Below, one piece after another: positions 1-5,841 of a stretch of DNA of 19,702 nt. The notes under the pieces were generated by a model. The model saw nothing but the letters and a program-made list of their open reading frames with translations. It was not told where the DNA came from and did no database searches. The position numbers and the translations under genes are program-made. Each line of letters opens with the position of its first letter. Positions within the stretch are counted from its first letter, which is position 1. The stretch covers positions 1-19,702 of the forward strand of contig CAKPIH010000021.1 in NCBI GenBank assembly GCA_934162325.1. The letters are read 5' to 3'. This DNA is from an uncultured Bacilli bacterium. Its GTDB lineage: Bacteria; Bacillota_I; Bacilli_A; RF39; UBA660.

Positions 1-812
1 TCTCCATTTATTCTTATTATTCTCCAGTATTTATTAGCAAATTTTACATAGTTATTTGTTACATTTCCTCTAAAATAATAACTAGTACCTAAATCATCTT
101 CACTACTATATATTCCATTTGTCTTATCATCTATACTTGTTTTAGTAAAGTTAGGTGTTCCGCTAGATACAGTTAATCCAAGTGCTGCTAAAGTTGGTAA
201 TTTTCCTTGATTTGCATCTGCACTTACTGTTCCATTAAATGATGCATCCATAGCATCATTAGCTATTTTTGATACATCTGCATAGATTACTATTAGATAT
301 TTATTTAATTTTGTATTTGATAATTGTTTAGTTAGTAATGTTATTTTACCTGTACTTGTTATACTTCCTTTACTTACTATATTAAATTTTTGATTAAGTA
401 GAGATGCTACTGTTACTGTACTTGTTGTACTAGTATTATCTAGTACTGCATATTTAAGTGCTCCTTTACTATTACCTGTTGAAAAAGCACTTGATAATGT
501 TGTTACATTTAAATATAATGATCCATATCCTTCTATTGTACATGTAGACTTTATTCCTATATTTGCATACGTTAATGCTATTCCTTCTTTAATAGTAAAT
601 TTATTATCACTTATTAAATCACTTTCATTTAATGCTTTTATACTAGCATTTGCTATATCATTACCTTTAGTATAATCTATAGTAAAACAATTACTTGTTA
701 ATCCTATATTTACTCTACTACTTGTCCATGTAAGTATAGCATATGTTATTCCTGATATAATTAGTATCAAGGCTAGCACTCCTAGTACCATTAATTTCTT
801 ATTCTTTTCCAT
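1..812 (-). CDS. Exported or surface protein with pilin/TasA-like N-terminal anchor, partial (3' end outside window)
   Basis: The reading frame opens at ATG 810-812 and stays open to the window edge, giving 270 complete codons; the C-terminus is missing. The start has a purine-rich ribosome binding site (AAGGAAGG) five bases upstream. Residues 1-6 are charged, followed by a hydrophobic segment (about 7-28) ending GITYAILTWTS, which resembles the N-terminal anchors of SipW-dependent TasA/CalY-like or pilin-like exported proteins. The rest is rich in Ser, Thr, Asn and Leu. Near residues 245-268 is YYFRGNVTNNYVKF followed by YWRIIRING, a module I associate with large surface proteins of uncultured gut Bacillota; that association is from memory and unverified. 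Function unknown; surface location is inferred. Its regulation looks special: a long leader with its own promoter, a G10-containing small ORF and a terminator-like hairpin precede it. Confidence 0.8.
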   Translation of the reverse strand, partial: MEKNKKLMVLGVLALILIISGITYAILTWTSSRVNIGLTSNCFTIDYTKGNDIANASIKALNESDLISDNKFTIKEGIALTYANIGIKSTCTIEGYGSLYLNVTTLSSAFSTGNSKGALKYAVLDNTSTTSTVTVASLLNQKFNIVSKGSITSTGKITLLTKQLSNTKLNKYLIVIYADVSKIANDAMDASFNGTVSADANQGKLPTLAALGLTVSSGTPNFTKTSIDDKTNGIYSSEDDLGTSYYFRGNVTNNYVKFANKYWRIIRING

Positions 813-832
813 TTTTTCCTTCCTTTCACGAT

Positions 833-884
833 AAAAAGACTATGAAAAATCACTAATATTTCTATTAGTTATTTCATAGTCTTT
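833..884 (-). terminator. Terminator-like hairpin in the leader of the surface gene (possible attenuator)
   Basis: On the minus strand AAAGACTATGAAA (872-884) pairs perfectly with TTTCATAGTCTTT (835-847). An inner stem ACTAATA/TATTAGT (863-869 with 852-858) is capped by a GAAA tetraloop. Five T residues (833-837) follow or end the stem in the direction of transcription. It lies about 20 bases before the surface-gene start and well inside the transcript expected from the promoter at 1052-1080. It therefore sits where an attenuator would be, not where a terminator of the preceding rsmD gene would be expected. The U tract is short, so termination strength is uncertain. Confidence 0.65.
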
Positions 885-912
885 ATCTATATTATTATTT
901 ATTATACTTAGG

Positions 913-975
913 TTAGATTTGAACCCCCCCCCCAATTAACTTCTGGTTAACTTTTACAAATAATACTTTTTCCAT
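913..975 (-). CDS. Small leader ORF containing a G10 tract (20 codons in this assembly)
   Basis: ATG at 973-975 is preceded eight bases upstream by a full AAGGAGG ribosome binding site (984-990), stronger than those of most large genes here. The peptide reads MEKVLFVKVNQKLIGGGVQI and stops at TAA 913-915. Codons 15-18 contain a run of ten G (924-933). Removing one G, or adding two, opens a frame of 44 or 45 codons that reads through the hairpin at 833-884 and stops at TAG 840-842 inside its 3' arm. Adding one G gives a stop at 908-910. I recognise no protein family. The good ribosome binding site, promoter and position suggest a regulatory leader ORF; a remnant of a decayed gene is the alternative. 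Confidence 0.55.
   Translation of the reverse strand: MEKVLFVKVNQKLIGGGVQI
924..933 (-). repeat. Homopolymeric tract of ten G (C10 on the plus strand)
   Basis: Ten consecutive C on the given strand in an AT-rich region. No comparable G/C run occurs elsewhere in the window. Runs of this length are classical slipped-strand mispairing sites for phase variation. The tract lies inside a translated-looking leader ORF, so length changes would shift its frame. Confidence 0.9.
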
Positions 976-993
976 AAGAGGGGCCTCCTTTCT

Positions 994-1028
994 GATTTGC
1001 GAATTATTTAGGATCTTTTTCGTAAATC
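994..1028 (-). promoter_or_regulatory. Leader hairpin just upstream of the small-ORF ribosome binding site
   Basis: On the minus strand GATTTACGAA (1019-1028) pairs with TTCGCAAATC (994-1003) at nine of ten positions, with a 15-base loop. It lies between the expected transcription start and the AAGGAGG site at 984-990. The loop contains TCCT, which could pair with AGGA of that site, but only over four bases. It may shape access to the small ORF; no known riboswitch class is recognised. Confidence 0.4.
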
Positions 1029-1051
1029 TTTTATCTCTTACCTATGTATAA

Positions 1052-1080
1052 ATCATATCATAAAATAAATTACTAGTCAA
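1052..1080 (-). promoter_or_regulatory. Sigma-A-type promoter for the leader and surface gene
   Basis: On the minus strand -35 TTGACT (1075-1080), a 17-base spacer, and -10 TATGAT (1052-1057). Both hexamers are one base from consensus and the spacing is ideal. The -35 box overlaps the rsmD stop codon. Expected start of transcription is near 1045, which gives a leader of about 230 nt before the surface gene. Confidence 0.75.
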
Positions 1081-1627
1081 TTACTTTGCGATAAATATTT
1101 ACATATTTGTCATTATATTTTTTACTCTTTATTAATGTTAAATTATTATAATTATCATTTAATTTATCAGTACTATATTCTAATACTAATATACCATTAT
1201 TATATAATAAATCATATTTATTAACTAAATTAATTATTTCTTCTGCTACTTCTAATTTATAAGGTGCATCCATTAATATAATATTAAATTTTATATTATT
1301 ATTTTTAAAATATAATAAAGCATCTTTATAATCTTTATTTATTACTATACTTTTATCTTTGATATTTAAATTATTTATATTTTTATTAAGATATTTTAAT
1401 ATTTCTTTACCATTATCTACGAAGTAACATTTGTTACTTCCCATGGATAATGCTTCTATTCCTAAACTACCAGTACCACAGAATAAATCTAATATAGTAG
1501 AATTATCTATATAATCTTGGATACTAGCAAACATTGATTCTTTTACTCTATCCATCGTAGGTCTAGTGCCTGGAGTATTATATCCTAAAATATTTCTTCC
1601 TTTTAAATATCCACTTATTACTCTCAT
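1073..1627 (-). CDS. rsmD: 16S rRNA (guanine966-N2)-methyltransferase RsmD (YlbH)
   Basis: A 184-residue protein of normal length for RsmD, the SAM-dependent enzyme that methylates G966 of 16S rRNA in the small subunit. The N-terminal signature RPTMDRVKESMF (22-33) is typical of the family. SAM motif I is LDLFCGTGSLGIEAL (46-60). The catalytic motif IV, normally DPPF or DPPY, reads DAPY (120-123): the first proline is alanine. The Asp and aromatic residue are kept, so activity is plausible. The start overlaps the TGA of the preceding YlbF-like gene (ATGA), which implies translational coupling in a smpB-ylbF-rsmD operon. In B. subtilis ylbF and ylbH(rsmD) are also near neighbours. Confidence 0.93.
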   Translation of the reverse strand: MRVISGYLKGRNILGYNTPGTRPTMDRVKESMFASIQDYIDNSTILDLFCGTGSLGIEALSMGSNKCYFVDNGKEILKYLNKNINNLNIKDKSIVINKDYKDALLYFKNNNIKFNIILMDAPYKLEVAEEIINLVNKYDLLYNNGILVLEYSTDKLNDNYNNLTLIKSKKYNDKYVNIYRKVID

Positions 1628-1920
1628 TTATGACAACCCCTTACATCAGTATACTTCTTAAATCTTTTATTAATATCCATTATATAATAGAATAATTCAT
1701 TATAATATTTCATATATTCTTTATATTCTTCATAACTATTAATTTTTACTTTTAGAGATACTTTTTCATAGTCATCATTACTAGTATTATATTTATTAAT
1801 AAGTTCTAGTAATTCTTTATTATCTAATACTATTTTTTTATAGTGATCTAGATTTTTTATTAAATCACTTTCTTCAAAAACTTCTATTAAGTTTTTAGTT
1901 TTTTCTATAACATTATCCAT
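1624..1920 (-). CDS. ylbF: YlbF/YmcA-family protein (putative Y-complex subunit)
   Basis: A 98-residue, largely helical, acidic and lysine-rich protein with the pattern of the YlbF/YmcA family. The N-terminal helix MDNVIEKTKNLIEVFEESD is followed by a Y..A/I..ND-like segment (YNTSNDDYEKVS) and a long C-terminal helix. In B. subtilis YlbF, YmcA and YaaT form a complex affecting RNase Y-dependent mRNA maturation, competence and sporulation. YlbF there has a cysteine-bearing C-terminus linked to an Fe-S cluster; here only one cysteine (C95, in GCHK) is present. The start codon overlaps the smpB stop (TAATG) and the stop overlaps the rsmD start, so all three are probably co-translated. Placement next to rsmD favours YlbF over YmcA, but the call rests partly on synteny. 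Confidence 0.7.
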   Translation of the reverse strand: MDNVIEKTKNLIEVFEESDLIKNLDHYKKIVLDNKELLELINKYNTSNDDYEKVSLKVKINSYEEYKEYMKYYNELFYYIMDINKRFKKYTDVRGCHK

Positions 1921-2357
1921 TATCTATATTTAAGGTTTCTTTCCATTTCTCTTTTGATATCTCTCTCTTTAATAGTTTCTTTTTTATTATAATTCTTTTT
2001 ACCTTTAGCTACTCCGATTAAAACTTTAGCTTTATTTTTAACGAAATATATTTTAAGGGGTACTAAAGTATAACCTTCTACTTCTAATTTATCTCTTAAT
2101 TTTAATATTTCTTTTTTATGAAGTAATAGCTTTCTTGTTCTATCTTCTTCATGATTAAATATATTTCCTTCTTTATAAGTAGATATATGAGTATTAAGTA
2201 AATATATTTCATTATTTCTTATAATAGCATAACTATCTTTAATATTTACTTTACCTTCTCTAATTGATTTAATCTCAGTACCTGTAAGTACTATTCCTGC
2301 TTCATAGGTATCTTCAATTTCATAATCATATCTTGCTTTTCTATTTAGTATTTCCAT
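1920..2357 (-). CDS. smpB: SsrA (tmRNA)-binding protein SmpB
   Basis: A 145-residue protein, the usual SmpB length. SmpB binds tmRNA and brings it to stalled ribosomes for trans-translation. Family features: the N-terminal NRKARYDYEIEDTYEAGIVL, the TEIKSIREGKVNIKDSYA segment, HEEDRTRKLLLHKKEI, and a basic C-terminal tail (KRDIKREMERNLKYR-like) that enters the mRNA channel. I chose ATG 2355-2357 because AAAGGTGA lies five bases upstream. A GTG nine bases earlier is in frame but falls inside that ribosome binding site. It is the first gene of an overlapping smpB-ylbF-rsmD operon with its own promoter at 2381-2409. No tmRNA gene was seen in the window. Confidence 0.96.
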   Translation of the reverse strand: MEILNRKARYDYEIEDTYEAGIVLTGTEIKSIREGKVNIKDSYAIIRNNEIYLLNTHISTYKEGNIFNHEEDRTRKLLLHKKEILKLRDKLEVEGYTLVPLKIYFVKNKAKVLIGVAKGKKNYNKKETIKERDIKREMERNLKYR

Positions 2358-2380
2358 AGTAATCACCTTTTCTATATATA

Positions 2381-2409
2381 ATTATATCTTACTTTTTATA
2401 TTTTAACAA
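2381..2409 (-). promoter_or_regulatory. Sigma-A-type promoter of the smpB-ylbF-rsmD operon
   Basis: Minus strand -35 TTGTTA (2404-2409), a 17-base spacer, and -10 TATAAT (2381-2386). Transcription would start about 16-18 bases before the smpB ATG. The promoter lies directly behind the end of the CapA-like gene, with no terminator between. Confidence 0.7.
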
Positions 2410-2413
2410 TATT

Positions 2414-3625
2414 TTAATTTATATTATTTACTTCTATGGTATTATCCATATTCTTAATAACACTAGCATACTTATTATATACTCTTTCATAATCACTAAG
2501 ATATGTTTTTATATCTGGATTAGAAAATGGTATTACTTTATAATCTTTATTATTCTTAGAATATGTATATATTAGTTCATTATTTTGATCACTTAATTTT
2601 ATACTTGTATTATTATCTTTATCTATATGTTTTGTTATTTTTACTGTACTAAGTAATCCTACTGTAGTATTATAATCAATATTAGTTTCTTGGGCTGAAA
2701 GGAAATTACCAAGTGAATATATTACTAAAGTATCATTTATATAAGTAACAGGCATTACTACATGAGGATGAGTTCCTATTATAATATCCACTCCTTGTTC
2801 TTCTAAAAAGTTAGCCATATCTATTTGATAACTAGTTGGAGTATGGGTATACTCTACTCCCCAGTGCATAGCTACTATAAGTAAATCTACTTTATCTCTT
2901 ACTCTATTTATATCTTCTTTTACTTTGTCTTTATATTCTTGATATTTAGTATCTGTACTTGGATTATTTCCAGTACAAGGCCATATATTTACTAAATAAT
3001 CTTTACCAGTAGGTACTTTAATACCATTAGTACCATAAGTATAATTAAGCATTGTATAAGTAATATTATTCTTTTCTTTAATATTTATTTTATCTCTATC
3101 TTCATTACTTAAATAACTACCTACTGCTAAAACATCTGATTTGGAGTTCCAATAATTAACTGAATTAGTAATGGCTTTTTCTCCTCTATCAAGTGTATGA
3201 TTAGTGGCTAAACTAACTAAATTAAAGCCAGCATCTATCATGGCATCTCCTACTTCATATGGTGAATTAAAGGCTGGATAACTTGATAAACCTATTTCTG
3301 ATCCTCCTAGTATTGTCTCTTGGTTATAGTAGGCTACATCATAATCTTTAACGATATCTTTTATATATGTTAGGGCTGGTTTAAAATCATAACCATCACT
3401 AGTTTTCATAGCATTATATAATCTATCATGTACTAAAAGATCTCCTACCATAAGCATGTTAATACTATATTCTTTATCATTATTTTTATCTATAATATTA
3501 TCAGAAGGTACTACTTCTTTATCAAATAATTTACTAACTATAAAGATACTTCCTATAACTAAAATAATTATTATTAATATAAATAATATTACTTTCTTTT
3601 TATTTACTTTTCTTTTTCTTTTCAT
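2414..3625 (-). CDS. CapA family (poly-gamma-glutamate synthesis type) membrane-anchored metallophosphatase-like protein
   Basis: A 403-residue protein with a basic N-terminus, one membrane segment (about 11-31) and an extracellular CapA/PGA_cap domain (about 54-315). Motifs typical of this calcineurin-like fold are present: VGDLLVHDRL (60-69), NQET (101-104), LATNHTLDRG (139-148), AMHWGVEYTH (252-261), GTHPHVV (284-290) and YSLGNF (303-308). The family is named for Bacillus CapA, needed for poly-gamma-glutamate capsule export, but many homologues have no capsule link. No capB or capC neighbour is visible, so a capsule role is not supported here; cell-envelope metabolism is the safer inference. 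The residues after about 320 are less typical. It lies between the RNase R paralogue and smpB, an insertion relative to the common rnr-smpB order. Confidence 0.85.
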   Translation of the reverse strand: MKRKRKVNKKKVILFILIIIILVIGSIFIVSKLFDKEVVPSDNIIDKNNDKEYSINMLMVGDLLVHDRLYNAMKTSDGYDFKPALTYIKDIVKDYDVAYYNQETILGGSEIGLSSYPAFNSPYEVGDAMIDAGFNLVSLATNHTLDRGEKAITNSVNYWNSKSDVLAVGSYLSNEDRDKINIKEKNNITYTMLNYTYGTNGIKVPTGKDYLVNIWPCTGNNPSTDTKYQEYKDKVKEDINRVRDKVDLLIVAMHWGVEYTHTPTSYQIDMANFLEEQGVDIIIGTHPHVVMPVTYINDTLVIYSLGNFLSAQETNIDYNTTVGLLSTVKITKHIDKDNNTSIKLSDQNNELIYTYSKNNKDYKVIPFSNPDIKTYLSDYERVYNKYASVIKNMDNTIEVNNIN

Positions 3626-3645
3626 ATATACCTCATATCTCTACT

Positions 3646-3677
3646 GAAAGATTTTTCACTATTTAGTAAAATCTTTC
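3646..3677. other. Inverted repeat in the capA-like upstream region
   Basis: GAAAGATTTT (3646-3655) pairs with AAAATCTTTC (3668-3677) across a 12-base loop. It ends about 20 bases upstream of the CapA-like start and lacks a clear U tract. It may be a leader structure or a mobile palindromic relic. Confidence 0.5.
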
Positions 3678-3695
3678 ACTACAGCCATATTGTTT

Positions 3696-3751
3696 AAAAG
3701 GAAGACTATCTAGGCTTCCTTTTACCTTTGAAGACCAAAGGGCTTCAAAGG
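3696..3751 (-). terminator. Double hairpin terminator after the RNase R paralogue
   Basis: Two consecutive nine-base stems: CCTTTGAAG with CTTCAAAGG (3725-3733 and 3743-3751) and AAAAGGAAG with CTTCCTTTT (3696-3704 and 3715-3723). On the minus strand the second ends in CTTCCTTTT, so it can act as a rho-independent terminator. Its A-rich 5' arm would also allow function on the other strand. It starts six bases after the RNase R-like stop codon. Confidence 0.7.
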
Positions 3752-3756
3752 ATATA

Positions 3757-5829
3757 CTATTTTCTTCTTACTTTTTTCTTTCTATTACTTTCAGTATGAT
3801 TAATTTCATTTATTTCACTAATACCTTTAGAGAATACTACTTCTCCATTTAGAATATTTACCTTAGTTAATCTAGCATTAAAGATATCTCCTATCATAAT
3901 CTTTTCTCCATTATGTCCCATAATAGAGTAACCATCTTTACCTAAATGGAAATATCTACTATTATAGAATAATTTACCATATACCATTCTTTCTGGATAT
4001 AATACTATAATAAAGTTTTCTTTAATATCTGATACTATAACTTCAAAATCTTGTTTTTCATATTGTTTCATAAATTCAGCTTTTCTTATATCATCTAATC
4101 TATGTTCTGCTTTTACTGCTCTTAATTCAGCATCAGTTGCTAACTTAGCAATATATGGTGTAATACTAGACCATTTCTTTCTAGCATAATCTACACCATA
4201 ATGAAGTGAATCTTTAAATATTCTTTGATTAATAGTATCTGATAGTCTTCTTATTGGTGAAGTACTAGTGGAATATGCCCCCATACCTAAAGCATAATGA
4301 CCGATATCATAAGCTGAATACTTAGCTTTGGCTTGACTCATAATAGCCATCTTATCAAAGATTATTTTTTCTTTAGAATCAGCATATAATTTCTGAATCT
4401 TTTTTATATCCTCTGTTGTAAAACTCTTCTTTTTATCACTATATACTCGATATCCTTTTTTCTTTAATAATCCCATCCATGTATTTAATTTATCAGTGTT
4501 TGGACTATCATGAAATCTTGATATGAATGGTAATTTATTTTTTAAGAAATAATCAGTCATACACATATTATGAAGTAACATTAAAAATTCTATTAGTTCT
4601 TCGGCTTTTCCTTGATGTCTTTCTCTAATATCTATTAATTTACTACTTTCAAAGAAGAATTTTACTTCATCAGATGTAAACTCTAGAAAGCCTTCATTTA
4701 TCATTTTTCTTTTTACTTTCATAGCGGTCTTATATAAATTATCTAATAATTCAGTATAATTTTCATAACCATTAGGTATGGTATTTTCTTCTAAATATTT
4801 ATTTACTTCAGTATAAGTCATACGCTTACGATTATTTATTACTGCTTCATTTATTTTATAATTTAATACTTTACCACTGTCATCTATTTTTATACTCATA
4901 GATATAGCATAACGATCTTCTCCTGGTACTAAAGAACATATACCGTTAGATAATATTTCATGCATCATTGGATTGCAGCAACCAGGAAAATATGTTGATA
5001 TGGCTCTTCTTAATGTTTCATCCCACATAGCACTATTATCTTTGATATATCTATTAGGATCCGCTATTTGGACATAAACGGTATTATTATGAAAAGCAAC
5101 AGCATCATCAAAATCTTTAGTATCGTCACCATCTATTGTTACGGATGTGATACTTCTTTGATCTTTTAATCCATTTCTTTTTTCCATATCTATTACTTCT
5201 TCACTTAATGACTTTTCTATGGAATTAACTTCTTTTAAATATTCTTCATTAAAACTGATAGGAAAGTTATATTCTGCTAATACTTCTTTTTCTTTGGTTC
5301 CAACATCATCTTTATGTCCTAGTACTTCTTTTACTTGTAATGTTTTTCCATCTATTAATAGTTTTGTTCCTAGTGGATATATTTCATCTAATATGATACT
5401 TTCATAACCATTAGATACTGCTTTATATCTATGTTCATCTTTTATTACTTCTGCTACAAAATTATGATGTTCTCTTCTAATTATTTTTACTACTTTAGCA
5501 ATATTATTACTTATATCTACTAAAACGATATCGTTATTTTCTAATGCTTTATGGTCTTTATATGTTACTACTGTTTCTGTCTTATCTTCAAAAATAACGA
5601 TTGGTCCTTTCTTTTTGGTTATCTTGATTAGACCTCTTTTTAAATTGGTATTGGTAATTAGGGTATATCTTCCTTTTTTATCACGAAAGATAATACCTGT
5701 CTCTTCAAGATTTTTTATTACTTCAAGTAATTTAGTAGTATCTTGTACTTTTAACTCTTTAGTTATTTCTTCTAGCTTCATCATTTTATTCTTTTCTTTA
5801 CTAAGCATTGTAATAATACTGCTTTCCAT
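3757..5829 (-). CDS. RNase R/RNase II family exoribonuclease, divergent paralogue
   Basis: A 690-residue protein with the RNase R layout: an N-terminal winged-helix-like region (1-60), cold-shock-like domains (about 62-180), the RNB catalytic domain (about 220-560) and a C-terminal S1-like domain (about 590-670) with a basic tail (NRKKKVRRK). The RNB metal-binding acidic pattern is intact: D233, D239, D241 and D242 in TIDGDDTKDFDDA. LSNGICSL (293-300) and TSPIRRLSD near residue 548 are also kept. It departs from the canonical enzyme where the neighbour reads VHIADVSYYV and VDRVLPMLPH (here VQIADPNRYI and PGCCNPMMHE). The S1-like region is weak. It starts 12 bases after the stop of the canonical rnr gene, with ribosome binding site GGGAGGG, so both are made from one transcript. 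Probably an active 3'-5' exoribonuclease with changed substrate preference (inference). Confidence 0.88.
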   Translation of the reverse strand: MESSIITMLSKEKNKMMKLEEITKELKVQDTTKLLEVIKNLEETGIIFRDKKGRYTLITNTNLKRGLIKITKKKGPIVIFEDKTETVVTYKDHKALENNDIVLVDISNNIAKVVKIIRREHHNFVAEVIKDEHRYKAVSNGYESIILDEIYPLGTKLLIDGKTLQVKEVLGHKDDVGTKEKEVLAEYNFPISFNEEYLKEVNSIEKSLSEEVIDMEKRNGLKDQRSITSVTIDGDDTKDFDDAVAFHNNTVYVQIADPNRYIKDNSAMWDETLRRAISTYFPGCCNPMMHEILSNGICSLVPGEDRYAISMSIKIDDSGKVLNYKINEAVINNRKRMTYTEVNKYLEENTIPNGYENYTELLDNLYKTAMKVKRKMINEGFLEFTSDEVKFFFESSKLIDIRERHQGKAEELIEFLMLLHNMCMTDYFLKNKLPFISRFHDSPNTDKLNTWMGLLKKKGYRVYSDKKKSFTTEDIKKIQKLYADSKEKIIFDKMAIMSQAKAKYSAYDIGHYALGMGAYSTSTSPIRRLSDTINQRIFKDSLHYGVDYARKKWSSITPYIAKLATDAELRAVKAEHRLDDIRKAEFMKQYEKQDFEVIVSDIKENFIIVLYPERMVYGKLFYNSRYFHLGKDGYSIMGHNGEKIMIGDIFNARLTKVNILNGEVVFSKGISEINEINHTESNRKKKVRRK

Positions 5830-5841
5830 TTAAAACCCTCC

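Noticed and set aside
905..935. tRNA 3' half (GGTTCAAATC-like T-loop sequence beside the G tract on the minus strand)
   Set aside because: The flanking bases do not form a T stem (GGGGG against CTAAC), and no acceptor, D or anticodon arms can be drawn.
1624..1632. Genetic code 4 (TGA as tryptophan)
   Set aside because: The YlbF-like gene ends in TGA within an ATGA overlap, long genes have no in-frame TGA, and Trp is encoded by TGG.
1920..2366. GTG start for smpB at 2364-2366
   Set aside because: The GTG is part of the AAAGGTGA ribosome binding site; ATG 2355-2357 has correct spacing and matches SmpB N-termini.
1920..2420. tmRNA (ssrA) next to smpB
   Set aside because: No tRNA-Ala-like ends or tag-peptide ORF were found near smpB or elsewhere in the window.
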